Shown here piece by piece: positions 18,828-27,662 of a DNA stretch of 64,000 nucleotides. The stretch comes from Halomicroarcula saliterrae (lineage in GTDB: Archaea > Halobacteriota > Halobacteria > Halobacteriales > Haloarculaceae), in NCBI RefSeq assembly GCF_031624395.1, contig NZ_JAMQON010000006.1, positions 172,345-236,344 of the forward strand, in the 5' to 3' direction. Positions within the stretch are counted from its first letter, which is position 1. Each line of letters begins with the position of its first letter. The notes beneath the pieces were generated by a model. The model searched no databases, had not been told where the DNA came from, and was given only the letters and a program-made list of their open reading frames with translations. A program made the translations under genes and the position numbers.

Positions 18828-20630
18828 ATGAATATTCGTGAGAAAATCTTGTTGACAATAGGGCTAAACGCGCTCTCAGCCATGGCGATAGCCGCTGTAC
18901 TGAACCCGGCTACAGGGTACGAACTATCAATTTACGCCGGTACGCCGGTCGTCTTCTGGGCTGGGCTCGCAGTTGCAGTCTGTGTCGGCATTGGTGGGGC
19001 AACATCGCTTCGAAAGCGCTCTACACAGTATCTGTCAGCTGCCATCGCCATCGGTGCTATCATGCTCTTTGTCTCTCTCCCGTTCGTTCGCGATTACTAC
19101 TACTTCGGGCAAGAAGACGCCCTGCAACACCTCGGCTGGGTCCGTGAAATACTGCTCACGGGCTCGTTCAACGCAGACCCCTATCCAGGTATCCACGTTC
19201 TAGCAACCTTCCTCAACTTGGTAACTGGAGTATCGCCGTCCAGAAGCCTGCTTCTGGTTCCACCTGCCACGTTCCTCCTGTATGTCGTGTCGCTGCCGCT
19301 GCTGGCCGACTACTTCGTCGATACTGAAAGGGCCAATCTCCGACCTCTCGCGCTGCTTTCCGGGTGTCTCATACCGACCATTACAGCAGTGATGATTCCT
19401 CGGATGCAACCGATCGCTACGGTCGGAGCGATGCATATCACTCCGATAGTCATCTGGGCAACACTGAACGCCATCTCGTCGAATCGGTCGCAGTACACGT
19501 CCTTTTTCATCTGTATTGTAGTTCTACAGGGGTCGCTCGTCCTCTACCATCCACAGTACATGCTCGTATTACTCGCGATTACGAGCGTTTATACGCTCGG
19601 CATCGTCGCTTCAGATATCGTCTCCAAGGGGAGTAAAATCAGGCCTCACCCACGGTATCTCATTCCCGGGGTCGTAATACCGGGTGTAGTGTTGTCGTAC
19701 GATCTGATCAAGAGTCAGTTTTTCAGCGGTGCCAGTGAGACGCTACTCACGCGGTACGGAAGTGGAGGCATCTCGACTGCCGACCCGTCCGGTTCGGGCC
19801 TCTCAGAAGTCGGTGGTAGCGCACTGACGCTGTTTGTCCGCTCACTGTCGGTCAAACTCGCGATCGGGCTCGTAGGGGTGCTAACTGTGGCCATCTCTAT
19901 TTATAAGATCGGGCGCGCCCTGTGGCACGGGTCTTCGATAATCGACGAGATATCCGCCGCTCATGGCCGACAGCTTCTGTTGCTACTCGGGTGCGTCCCT
20001 GTAGCGGGGCTGGGTCTAGTGTATCTGGTTGCCGGGGACCTCCCGCAGGTCGTTCGCTACTTCTCTTTCATAACCGGGTTGGGCACAGTTTTCGTCTCGA
20101 TACGATTAGTCGATATCAGTGGGAAAGTCGACCGACAGACCTTCGGCGCTATCGCTTCCGTCCTCCTCATAGTGGGTGTGGCGGGTGCTGTTCCAGCGAC
20201 GTTCAATTCGCCGTACCTGTTCAAACCGACACAACAGGTAACTGAATCCCAGATGTCCGGCTACGACTGGACCTTCAACACAGCTGCTGATAAACCAACC
20301 TTCGCGACGGATACCGATGTCGGGCGTCACTACCGAGCGACCAGAGGGAACAGTCGGTATCGGAAGTGGCGTGGTTCGGATATGAGTCAGGGATTCAGTG
20401 TTCGAGGCGGCGGGTTGGTCGGACCACATTTCAACTCTCAGAACCTTTCGGAGGCTGCAGGCTCCGAGGGAATATATCTCATTACAACAGACTTTTCGAG
20501 GCAGCAACAGCTATCGTTATATAAAGGACTCGTATTCAACGAGTCGGACTACCGGTATCTACAGAGCTCTGAAAATATCTCCTGCATCTACGACAACGGT
20601 GATTTTCGAGAGTATCAGGTCCGCAATTGA
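18828..20630 (+). CDS. Large polytopic membrane protein, GT-C-like
   Basis: 600 aa with about a dozen hydrophobic helices in the first 450 residues, then a soluble C-terminal part. The first large outward loop is acidic and aromatic (RDYYYFGQEDALQHLGWVRE), like the catalytic loop of GT-C glycosyltransferases or oligosaccharide polymerases. This is inference from topology only. The gene is less GC-rich than most of the window. AT-rich DNA at 18690-18827 provides its promoter. Confidence 0.55.
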   Translation: MNIREKILLTIGLNALSAMAIAAVLNPATGYELSIYAGTPVVFWAGLAVAVCVGIGGATSLRKRSTQYLSAAIAIGAIMLFVSLPFVRDYYYFGQEDALQHLGWVREILLTGSFNADPYPGIHVLATFLNLVTGVSPSRSLLLVPPATFLLYVVSLPLLADYFVDTERANLRPLALLSGCLIPTITAVMIPRMQPIATVGAMHITPIVIWATLNAISSNRSQYTSFFICIVVLQGSLVLYHPQYMLVLLAITSVYTLGIVASDIVSKGSKIRPHPRYLIPGVVIPGVVLSYDLIKSQFFSGASETLLTRYGSGGISTADPSGSGLSEVGGSALTLFVRSLSVKLAIGLVGVLTVAISIYKIGRALWHGSSIIDEISAAHGRQLLLLLGCVPVAGLGLVYLVAGDLPQVVRYFSFITGLGTVFVSIRLVDISGKVDRQTFGAIASVLLIVGVAGAVPATFNSPYLFKPTQQVTESQMSGYDWTFNTAADKPTFATDTDVGRHYRATRGNSRYRKWRGSDMSQGFSVRGGGLVGPHFNSQNLSEAAGSEGIYLITTDFSRQQQLSLYKGLVFNESDYRYLQSSENISCIYDNGDFREYQVRN

Positions 20631-20826
20631 CTGTGGCCCTGCCGGGGTGCAGCAAATCCCTTTCGCCGACCCGTACGAGAAATCTATCGTGAGTTCGGGA
20701 CCGTCACACTCTTCTTGGAACGGGCGGGCCTGAGTTATCGTCTGTTAGTGAACCCGACTGGATGATTCAGCGCCTTCGTGATAGATGGCCGATATTGGAA
20801 CAGCCAGAGGCGGTGAAATGTGCCAA

Positions 20827-22419
20827 CTATTCGTTCACCACGTAGAGATGGACAGAGCCCGAACTGTACGTCCGTGACCGATCAGAAGCGAGTCGCTTCT
20901 GTGGATCGTAGAGTATCTTCCTCGTTCCGACCTTTTTATACAACGTTATATCTCTCACCACGATTCGTTCTTCGACTGAGGTTACAGTTCCATTGTACAG
21001 TGGCAAGCCGATAACGTGCCAGCCTCTCTGCGATGCGAACTCCGCTCGGCCGGTTCTATATGTTCGGTCCGTTTCGATAGAGCTGAGTTCCCTTGCGTAT
21101 TGTTCGTCGGTATATACCTCGGTTGTCACTTCGGATATAGTCTGTTTCGCGATAAGCTCTTCCGAGGACAGAAACTGCCGATTTTGTGAGGGGTGATCTG
21201 GACTAGCCGGCGGAACGCCGACCTGGGCCACTACCAACAGCGACAGAACAGCCACTGCCACAGATTTGGGTGACTCTTCTACGAGATGTCCTGCTAACAG
21301 ACAAAGCGGCACTGCTGCAACGACAGAAGTTCTGACGACTGCAATACCAGGTCCGAAAATCGAAACGAAAACGAATGCCCCACAGACAAACCCCACCGCC
21401 AATAGAATACCTTTCTGATTACACCGCTGTTTGAGGTTTCGTTTGGCAAGTAGCGCCCAGCCGGCAGCTCCCGCCACTGATAGTCCAATCCAATCTGCGT
21501 TTTTCAATATGCCCCCGACCAGCCCCGGAAGGACTGGTCGTGTAGACCGCAGAACCACGCCACCTGTCTCAAGTGTCGCGCCTTTGATTGCAGGGGCTAT
21601 TACGACTAGTACTGCCGAGCGGAGAAACGACGTTAGGTATAACCATTGAAAAACTAACCCACAACTCACCAGGATTACCAGTCGTATGGCCGCTCGCCTG
21701 TTATCGACGAGTCCGAAAGTGGTAACAGCAATACCCGTAACGACTAACATCGAGGTCTTGTGGGCAAACAGCATCAATACCAGCGGGATTACAAGCGCTA
21801 CAAAACTTCGTCTGGACCACGTCTCTGTCCAGAGAAACAGTAGACCCGTAATCGGGATGACAAGCAGTGCCGTCAGCAACTGCGGAACCGGTTGAACACT
21901 GTATGCAAGAAGGGGACCGGCAACCCCTGCGAGGGCCCCAGCGACGATTCCGTCGTCACCGAGACGCCGAGCTATGCTTACCGCGCCAAACACGGGCAGA
22001 AACCCGAACAGAATCGGATAGATAACTAACGCGTTACGACCATCGAAACCCGTGATAAGTCCAGTTTGGGCAGCAAGTATGTGAAATCCCGACGCGACAT
22101 TATAAAAGAATATCTGTGCTATCGAGTCGAGCGAACCGGAGGTGGCTATTCGTTCCACCGCTACTGCCACTTTATCCGCGTCGTTTCCGATCATCGACGG
22201 TGTAGATAGATACACCCAACTGTGCACCGCCGCTAAACCGGTAGAGAATATAGTCGAAGCTACGAGCGCACGTTCTTTTAGTGCAAAATATATTATTAGT
22301 AACAGAACCGAATAACCGATTACCATTGGGTAATACGCCCAGCGCGAAATGAACACCCCGATACCTAATCCCGTTATAGCGACGATAAGAGAAAATTTTA
22401 ACTTAGTCGCGTATCTCAT
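20827..22419 (-). CDS. Large polytopic membrane protein, GT-C-like
   Basis: 530 aa with about 12 hydrophobic helices and a soluble C-terminal segment of about 120 residues. The first outward loop (YLSTPSMIGNDADKVAVAVERIA) carries acidic residues where GT-C enzymes place theirs. It has the same architecture as the 18828-20630 protein and convergent orientation. It may be a glycosyltransferase, a polymerase or a polymer-chain protein. Composition is AT-richer than the flanks. Confidence 0.5.
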   Translation of the reverse strand: MRYATKLKFSLIVAITGLGIGVFISRWAYYPMVIGYSVLLLIIYFALKERALVASTIFSTGLAAVHSWVYLSTPSMIGNDADKVAVAVERIATSGSLDSIAQIFFYNVASGFHILAAQTGLITGFDGRNALVIYPILFGFLPVFGAVSIARRLGDDGIVAGALAGVAGPLLAYSVQPVPQLLTALLVIPITGLLFLWTETWSRRSFVALVIPLVLMLFAHKTSMLVVTGIAVTTFGLVDNRRAAIRLVILVSCGLVFQWLYLTSFLRSAVLVVIAPAIKGATLETGGVVLRSTRPVLPGLVGGILKNADWIGLSVAGAAGWALLAKRNLKQRCNQKGILLAVGFVCGAFVFVSIFGPGIAVVRTSVVAAVPLCLLAGHLVEESPKSVAVAVLSLLVVAQVGVPPASPDHPSQNRQFLSSEELIAKQTISEVTTEVYTDEQYARELSSIETDRTYRTGRAEFASQRGWHVIGLPLYNGTVTSVEERIVVRDITLYKKVGTRKILYDPQKRLASDRSRTYSSGSVHLYVVNE

Positions 22420-22693
22420 ATTGCGGTCGTCTCGTTGAACTAAATAAATATAAATGTTTCCTTTTTTAGATTAAGTCGCCGAGTTGCGTTCAGTTGCCGC
22501 TACCGATTGCCGAAGCTACGACCGGAAGAGTTCGGGATATCGGTACGAAATAATAGCCAACTGCCGGAAAATTCAAATTGCACCGTGTGAGACGGAGTCG
22601 GAGGGTTTGATATGCTCGAAGTGTCTCGAAAATGACGTTTACCGTCGAACGGTCAGAGACGTACCAACGGAGGGGTCGCGTGAACGGCCGGTT

Positions 22694-23503
22694 TTAACAC
22701 TTGTTTTCGATCCACCACTCCCGCCAGTCGTCCCGCTCTTTTTGTAGTTTCTGGATGCGACGCAGTCGGGCGTCGACCACCGGATAGAACACGGCGGACA
22801 TGACCGAAAAGAACAATCCCTGCCAGCCGTCCAAAACCGACCGTTCGTAGAAATACCGATAGTTGAACGCCGCGGCCCCCTTTAAATAAAAGTACAAGAG
22901 GGACGAGGACCGCCCGGACTCGTACTCGTCGAGGGCGTCGGCGGCAGTGTACCCCATCCACTTCGTGATGTACTCGTCGACGCTGTCGTAGGCGTAGTGG
23001 TGTATCGGATGCTCGAGTTCACCCACATCGTATCCGTCCCGAACACGCCACTCTTCACCGACGATTGCGTCGTCCCAGCTGAGTGCTTCGACCCGAGCTA
23101 AGATAGGTCGTTTCTTGTGTTTGGCATGCATCCACCGGCCCCACATACGATTCCGTTTGAAGGTCTCGTACGCGTCCTTCGTGGGGTCGGTAAGTTTCCG
23201 TCGAATTTCGCTCGCCATCGGTTCCCGCACCTCTTCGTCTGCATCCACGTAGAGGACCCAGTCGTTCGATGCTTTGGTCGCGGCGGTCCGAAACATGTGA
23301 GCGAATCCCTCGAACTCGTAGTCGTACAGTGCCACACTGTCATAATCGCGCACGATTTCCCGAGTGCCGTCCGTCGAGTCGCTATCCAGAACGACGATTT
23401 CGTCGGCGATATCAGTAACACTGTCCAGTGCACGCTCGACGCAGTCGGCACTATTGTACGTCGGCGTACAAACAGTGAGGGGTTCCATCATTCTTACGTC
23501 CAT
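22694..23503 (-). CDS. Glycosyltransferase family 2 (WaaE-like)
   Basis: 269 aa; ATGs at 23491 and 23488 are alternative starts. The GT-A fold is shown by TVCTPTYNSADCVERALDSV, EIVVLDSDSTDGT and the metal-binding DAD at 87-89 (YVDADEE). The C-terminal part is basic and aromatic. It resembles the beta-1,4-glucosyltransferase subgroup of GT2. It is a cytoplasmic enzyme adding a sugar to a lipid-linked or nascent glycan; the sugar is unknown. Confidence 0.85.
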   Translation of the reverse strand: MDVRMMEPLTVCTPTYNSADCVERALDSVTDIADEIVVLDSDSTDGTREIVRDYDSVALYDYEFEGFAHMFRTAATKASNDWVLYVDADEEVREPMASEIRRKLTDPTKDAYETFKRNRMWGRWMHAKHKKRPILARVEALSWDDAIVGEEWRVRDGYDVGELEHPIHHYAYDSVDEYITKWMGYTAADALDEYESGRSSSLLYFYLKGAAAFNYRYFYERSVLDGWQGLFFSVMSAVFYPVVDARLRRIQKLQKERDDWREWWIENKC

Positions 23504-23636
23504 ACTGCCTCCTAAAAAATTTGCTCATACACCAGTCGGACGTCTTACCGCGCTCGTTCCGGAACGACGGATCCTAATATACTAATATCGCAGCAGTGCA
23601 AAAATACTAATTACGTTCCGCAGTACCAGTCATATA

Positions 23637-24842
23637 ATGGAAATCGCGATTATCTCGGACCTCTACCCGCCAGAGGTCATCGGCGGCGCCGAAAAGCACG
23701 CTGCTGATGACGCGGAGAAGCTCGCCGACGAGGGGCACATCGTAACCGTCCTTACGTCGGGGGCGGAGGCACCGTTTCATCGGGTCGACGAATCCGAGAC
23801 AAACGGCCTCACTGTCCGCCGGTTTCGTCCTGTCAACGCCCACGCACCGATTCGATATCAGGACGTCTCGCTACCCAGAAAACTCATCGGCCATGGTTTC
23901 AACATCTGGAACCCACACGCCGACTGGATGGTCGAAAAACAACTGACCGACATCGACCCCGACATCGTTCACGTGCACAATTACCGAGGGCTCTCGGGCG
24001 CGGTGTTCTCTGCGGTCGGTCGTCTCGACGCGCCGGTGGTGTTGACCCTACACGACTACGCGGCACTACATATCCGTTCCGGCCTGTTCAAAGACGGCGA
24101 GATAATCGAACCCGGGCCGCTGATGAAGCTCTATCAGCGGTATATCGACCCGATAATCAGCGACAACGTCGACATGATACTCTCGCCGTCCCAGTTCGTC
24201 ATCGACAGGCACCACGACGAAGGCGTGTTCACCGACGTCCCGACCCAGCGCCTGCAGCTGGGTATCGACGAGAGTGAGCTCCAGTTCGAGGACGTCGACG
24301 CCGAGAACGCCAGCGAAACACGGTTGCTGTACGCGGGACAGCTCAACGAGAGCAAGGGGATAGACGTCCTCATCGACGCCGTCAAGAGCATCGACTCGTC
24401 GGACATCTCGCTGCACGTACTGGGGAAGGGGCCAGAGCGTGAGGCCCTCGAAGCCCGCGCCGGCGACGACGACAGAATCGAGTTCCACGGCTTCGTCTCC
24501 GAGAGCGAGCTCGTCCGGCAGTACAGCCTCGCCGATTTCACCGTGGTGCCGTCGCGGTGGTACGACAACTCCCCGATGGTGATATACGAGAGCTACGCCC
24601 GCGGGACACCGGTCATCGGGGCCGACATCGGCGGCATTCCCGAACTGATAGAGAGCGGCGAGACCGGCTACTGCTTCGAGCCCGACCAGCCGGAAGCGCT
24701 CGCGGAACTCATCGTGAGTCGTCGGGACGAGGCGGCGGAGCTGGCGTCGAACGTCGAGGAGCTCGACATCAGCCTCGATACCCACGTCGAGCGACTCGTC
24801 GACACCTACGAGTCGCTCGTCGACGGACCTAGGACCTGTTGA
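23637..24842 (+). CDS. Glycosyltransferase family 4
   Basis: 401 aa, GT-B fold. The N-terminus has the acceptor-side glycine loop (DLYPPEVIGGAEKHAADDA). The donor domain has LLYAGQLNESKGIDVL and the E-x7-E region PMVIYESYARGTPVIGADIGGIPE. It transfers an NDP-sugar with retention. It overlaps the convergent GT4 gene by 14 bp at the 3' end. Confidence 0.9.
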   Translation: MEIAIISDLYPPEVIGGAEKHAADDAEKLADEGHIVTVLTSGAEAPFHRVDESETNGLTVRRFRPVNAHAPIRYQDVSLPRKLIGHGFNIWNPHADWMVEKQLTDIDPDIVHVHNYRGLSGAVFSAVGRLDAPVVLTLHDYAALHIRSGLFKDGEIIEPGPLMKLYQRYIDPIISDNVDMILSPSQFVIDRHHDEGVFTDVPTQRLQLGIDESELQFEDVDAENASETRLLYAGQLNESKGIDVLIDAVKSIDSSDISLHVLGKGPEREALEARAGDDDRIEFHGFVSESELVRQYSLADFTVVPSRWYDNSPMVIYESYARGTPVIGADIGGIPELIESGETGYCFEPDQPEALAELIVSRRDEAAELASNVEELDISLDTHVERLVDTYESLVDGPRTC

Positions 24843-26025
24843 CGGCGCCCGACGGGGAGGGCACAGCGGGGTCGGTCACGACTCGCCGGTACAGCTTCTC
24901 CATCTCCACGGCGCTCGCCTGCCAGGAGTACTCGTCCTCACAGAGGGCTCGGGCGACCGCGGGCTCGAACTCGTCGCCGTCGAGTTGTGCCTCGATGGAC
25001 GAGGCCAGCGCCTCGGGGTCGGCGATCGGTGTGACAGTCCCGATGGGCTCGGACCTGACCTCGTCCGCGATGCCGACCACGTCCGTCGTCACGACCGGCG
25101 TCCCACAGGCCAGCGCCTCCAGCAGCACCAGCCCGAACCCTTCCTGGTCGCTGCTCGTAGAGGGGAGGACGAACAGGTCCGCACCCGAGTAGTAGCTCGT
25201 GATATCCTCTTCGGGCACGCGTCCCAGGAACGTGACCGACGAGGCGACGCCGGCCTCGTCGGCGTAGGCCTCGTACCGGGACTGGGCATCGCCGCCCCCG
25301 CCGACCAGTAGCTGTGGTGTCCGGCCCTCACCGTCGTCGAGGTGGGCCATCGCGTCGAGCAGGTCGGTCAGCCCCTTGTACTCGTGGTGCCCGTCGAGTA
25401 CGCTCAGGAAGAACAGCGTCGGGCGGTCCGGGTCGAGCCCCAGGCGCTCCCGCTCCGCATCGCTCAGGTCGACGGGCGTGTAGTGCTCGGTGTCAACGCC
25501 GTTCGGAATCATATCTATCTTCTCCATCTGGTCGTCGAGGTGTGCCGAGTTGGAGACGTACTCCGGCTGGGTCACGACGACGCTGTCCGAGAGCCCCAGC
25601 GTCGCCTTGAGCATCGACTGGTTGTAGATTCTGGCCACGTAGTCGGCGAGGTCCTCACCGATGATGTCGTTGTGATACGTCACCACGACTGGCGTATCGG
25701 TAATCGCCCCCGCGAGCGCGCTCCAGTCCGCGAACCACGGTGTCGGCAGGTGCGTGTGAATCACGTCCGCCGCCCGCGCTTCCTTCAGCAAGACACCGGG
25801 CAGGGACGGCGTGATGTTGGTGTTCGCTATCTGTCCGATACTCCGCAACCGCTTGACCTCGATGCCGTCGATCCACTCGTGGTTGTCCGTCTCTTCCTGG
25901 ACGTCCGCACAGACGACCGTTACCTCGTGTCCTCTGTCCACGAGCTGGGTCGAGAGGTCGTGAACGTACGCTTCGACCCCCCCGATATACGGAAAGAAGC
26001 GGACCGGCGTGTGGAGAATCTTCAT
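24829..26025 (-). CDS. Glycosyltransferase family 4
   Basis: 398 aa, GT-B fold. FFPYIGGVEAYVHDLS at the N-terminus is the acceptor loop. MIPNGVDTEHY, FFLSVLDGHHEYKG and QEGFGLVLLEALACGTPVVTTDVVG are the donor-site motifs. It belongs to the surface-glycan set and is convergent with the GT4 gene at 23637. Confidence 0.9.
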   Translation of the reverse strand: MKILHTPVRFFPYIGGVEAYVHDLSTQLVDRGHEVTVVCADVQEETDNHEWIDGIEVKRLRSIGQIANTNITPSLPGVLLKEARAADVIHTHLPTPWFADWSALAGAITDTPVVVTYHNDIIGEDLADYVARIYNQSMLKATLGLSDSVVVTQPEYVSNSAHLDDQMEKIDMIPNGVDTEHYTPVDLSDAERERLGLDPDRPTLFFLSVLDGHHEYKGLTDLLDAMAHLDDGEGRTPQLLVGGGGDAQSRYEAYADEAGVASSVTFLGRVPEEDITSYYSGADLFVLPSTSSDQEGFGLVLLEALACGTPVVTTDVVGIADEVRSEPIGTVTPIADPEALASSIEAQLDGDEFEPAVARALCEDEYSWQASAVEMEKLYRRVVTDPAVPSPSGAVNRS

Positions 26026-26274
26026 CGCGTGAGCCTAAGACAGTTCTCGGTATCAAAGATTCGGTCTGCGTGTACTTCGTTTAATATCCAGATGCGTCGT
26101 ATAATGACGTTTCGAGGGTCGTTTCGGGGCGTGGTGCATGCATTTCCGCAGCCTGACGGCGCGTCGCCACCGCGTAGTTACACTGACACTCCGCGAAAAG
26201 TAACGATCCGGAACGCTCAGTTAACTCGGTCGCCACCGAAACGATATTATGAAACTCGGGGTAACCGGTACCCA

Positions 26275-27411
26275 ATGCGCATCGCGTTCGTGAGCAACGT
26301 CGTCTATCCGTTCGTCACTGGTGGTGCGGAGAAACGTATTCACGAGATCGGCACCCGGCTCGCAGATAACGGCCACGAAGTGACGGTGTACGGCCGGCAT
26401 TACTGGGACGGGCCGGCGGAAATCACACACGAGGGGATGACGCTCCGGGCGGCGGCACCGTCCGCGGAGCTGTACGACGGCGACCGGCGTTCGATTACCG
26501 AGGCGCTGGATTTCGCCGCCCGTCTCGTGCCGACGCTCAGGCGGCATCTCCGGAACGACGAACACGACGTCGTGGTCGCCAGCGTCTTCCCGTACTTTCC
26601 GGTCCTCTCGACGAAGCTGACGGCGCTCGGAACCGAGACGCCGCTCGTCACGACCTGGCACGAGGTGTGGGGGGACTACTGGGAGGAGTATCTCGGGCGC
26701 CTGGGGCCGTTCGGGAAACTCGCAGAGGGGGTGACCGCACGGACTCCCCAGCATCCGGTCGCCATCTCCGGTATCACGGCCGACCGACTGGCCGACCTGG
26801 GCCCCGACCGCGGGGACATCGAAATCGTCCCGAACGGTATCGACACGGACCAGATTCGGAGCGCGCCGCTCCCGGACGAGGGGTACGACGTGCTCTTTGC
26901 CGGCCGACTGATAGAGCACAAGAACGTCGACCTGCTGCTCGAAGCCTTCGACGCCGTCGCCGGGGGGACCGACCTGACACTCGGCGTCATCGGTGACGGT
27001 CCCGAGCGGGACGCGCTGGAGGCGACGGCGGCGTCGCTGGACCACGCGGACCGGGTGGAGTTTCTCGGCTTTCTCGAGGAGTACGACGACGTGCTCGGAC
27101 ACATGCGCGTCGCGGACGTCTTCGCCTCCCCGAGTACGCGCGAGGGGTTCGGACTGACGTTCGCGGAGGCGATGGCCGCCGACTGTACGGTTATCGCGGC
27201 CGACCATCCGGATTCGGCGGCCGACGAGGTCCTCGGGAACGCGGGCTTTCTCGCCGAACCGACGGTCGAATCGGTCCGCGAGACGCTCGACCGGGCTGTC
27301 GACGGGGACCGCCCGCCGTCCGACCCGGTCGCGCGCGCCGACAAGTTCGACTGGGACCGGGTGGCCACCAGAGCGCTCTCGGTGTTCCGGGGCGCGACCA
27401 ACGACTTCTGA
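26275..27411 (+). CDS. Glycosyltransferase family 4
   Basis: 378 aa from ATG 26275; the frame extends further upstream, but that part is antisense to the neighbouring GT4. The motifs are VYPFVTGGAEKRIHEIG, EIVPNGIDTDQI, VLFAGRLIEHKNVDLLLEA and REGFGLTFAEAMAADCTVIAA. It is the last gene of the glycan region before the RiPP cluster, so it could belong to either. A TATA-like cgatattatg lies about 30 nt upstream. Confidence 0.9.
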   Translation: MRIAFVSNVVYPFVTGGAEKRIHEIGTRLADNGHEVTVYGRHYWDGPAEITHEGMTLRAAAPSAELYDGDRRSITEALDFAARLVPTLRRHLRNDEHDVVVASVFPYFPVLSTKLTALGTETPLVTTWHEVWGDYWEEYLGRLGPFGKLAEGVTARTPQHPVAISGITADRLADLGPDRGDIEIVPNGIDTDQIRSAPLPDEGYDVLFAGRLIEHKNVDLLLEAFDAVAGGTDLTLGVIGDGPERDALEATAASLDHADRVEFLGFLEEYDDVLGHMRVADVFASPSTREGFGLTFAEAMAADCTVIAADHPDSAADEVLGNAGFLAEPTVESVRETLDRAVDGDRPPSDPVARADKFDWDRVATRALSVFRGATNDF

Positions 27412-27506
27412 TGCGCGGCCGCCTCGGCGCACCGCCGATTGCCCGGCCGGTTCCACAGGCGACTGAATCAATAATTTCATGCAACAGGCACGGAACAAAC
27501 TGAACG

Positions 27507-27662
27507 ATGACGCTGTCTCGCCCGTATCTGTCCCCCTGCCGTCACGACACGGCGGCTTTCCCGCCCCGCCCTAACGGCGACTCACCGTGTCACGCGGGCC
27601 CGGGCGTGACTGCACGCCGGGTGGCCACTGGAGCGACACTCACGGTGCGGGAGCAGCCATGA
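27507..27662 (+). CDS. Possible small ORF before the first cyclase gene
   Basis: A 51-codon frame with a TATA-like aataattt about 35 nt upstream; its stop overlaps the cyclase ATG as ATGA. The peptide contains two Cys and is Pro-rich and basic; it lacks the leader motif of the two precursors. It may simply be the transcribed leader of the cyclase gene. Coding status is doubtful. Confidence 0.2.
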   Translation: MTLSRPYLSPCRHDTAAFPPRPNGDSPCHAGPGVTARRVATGATLTVREQP

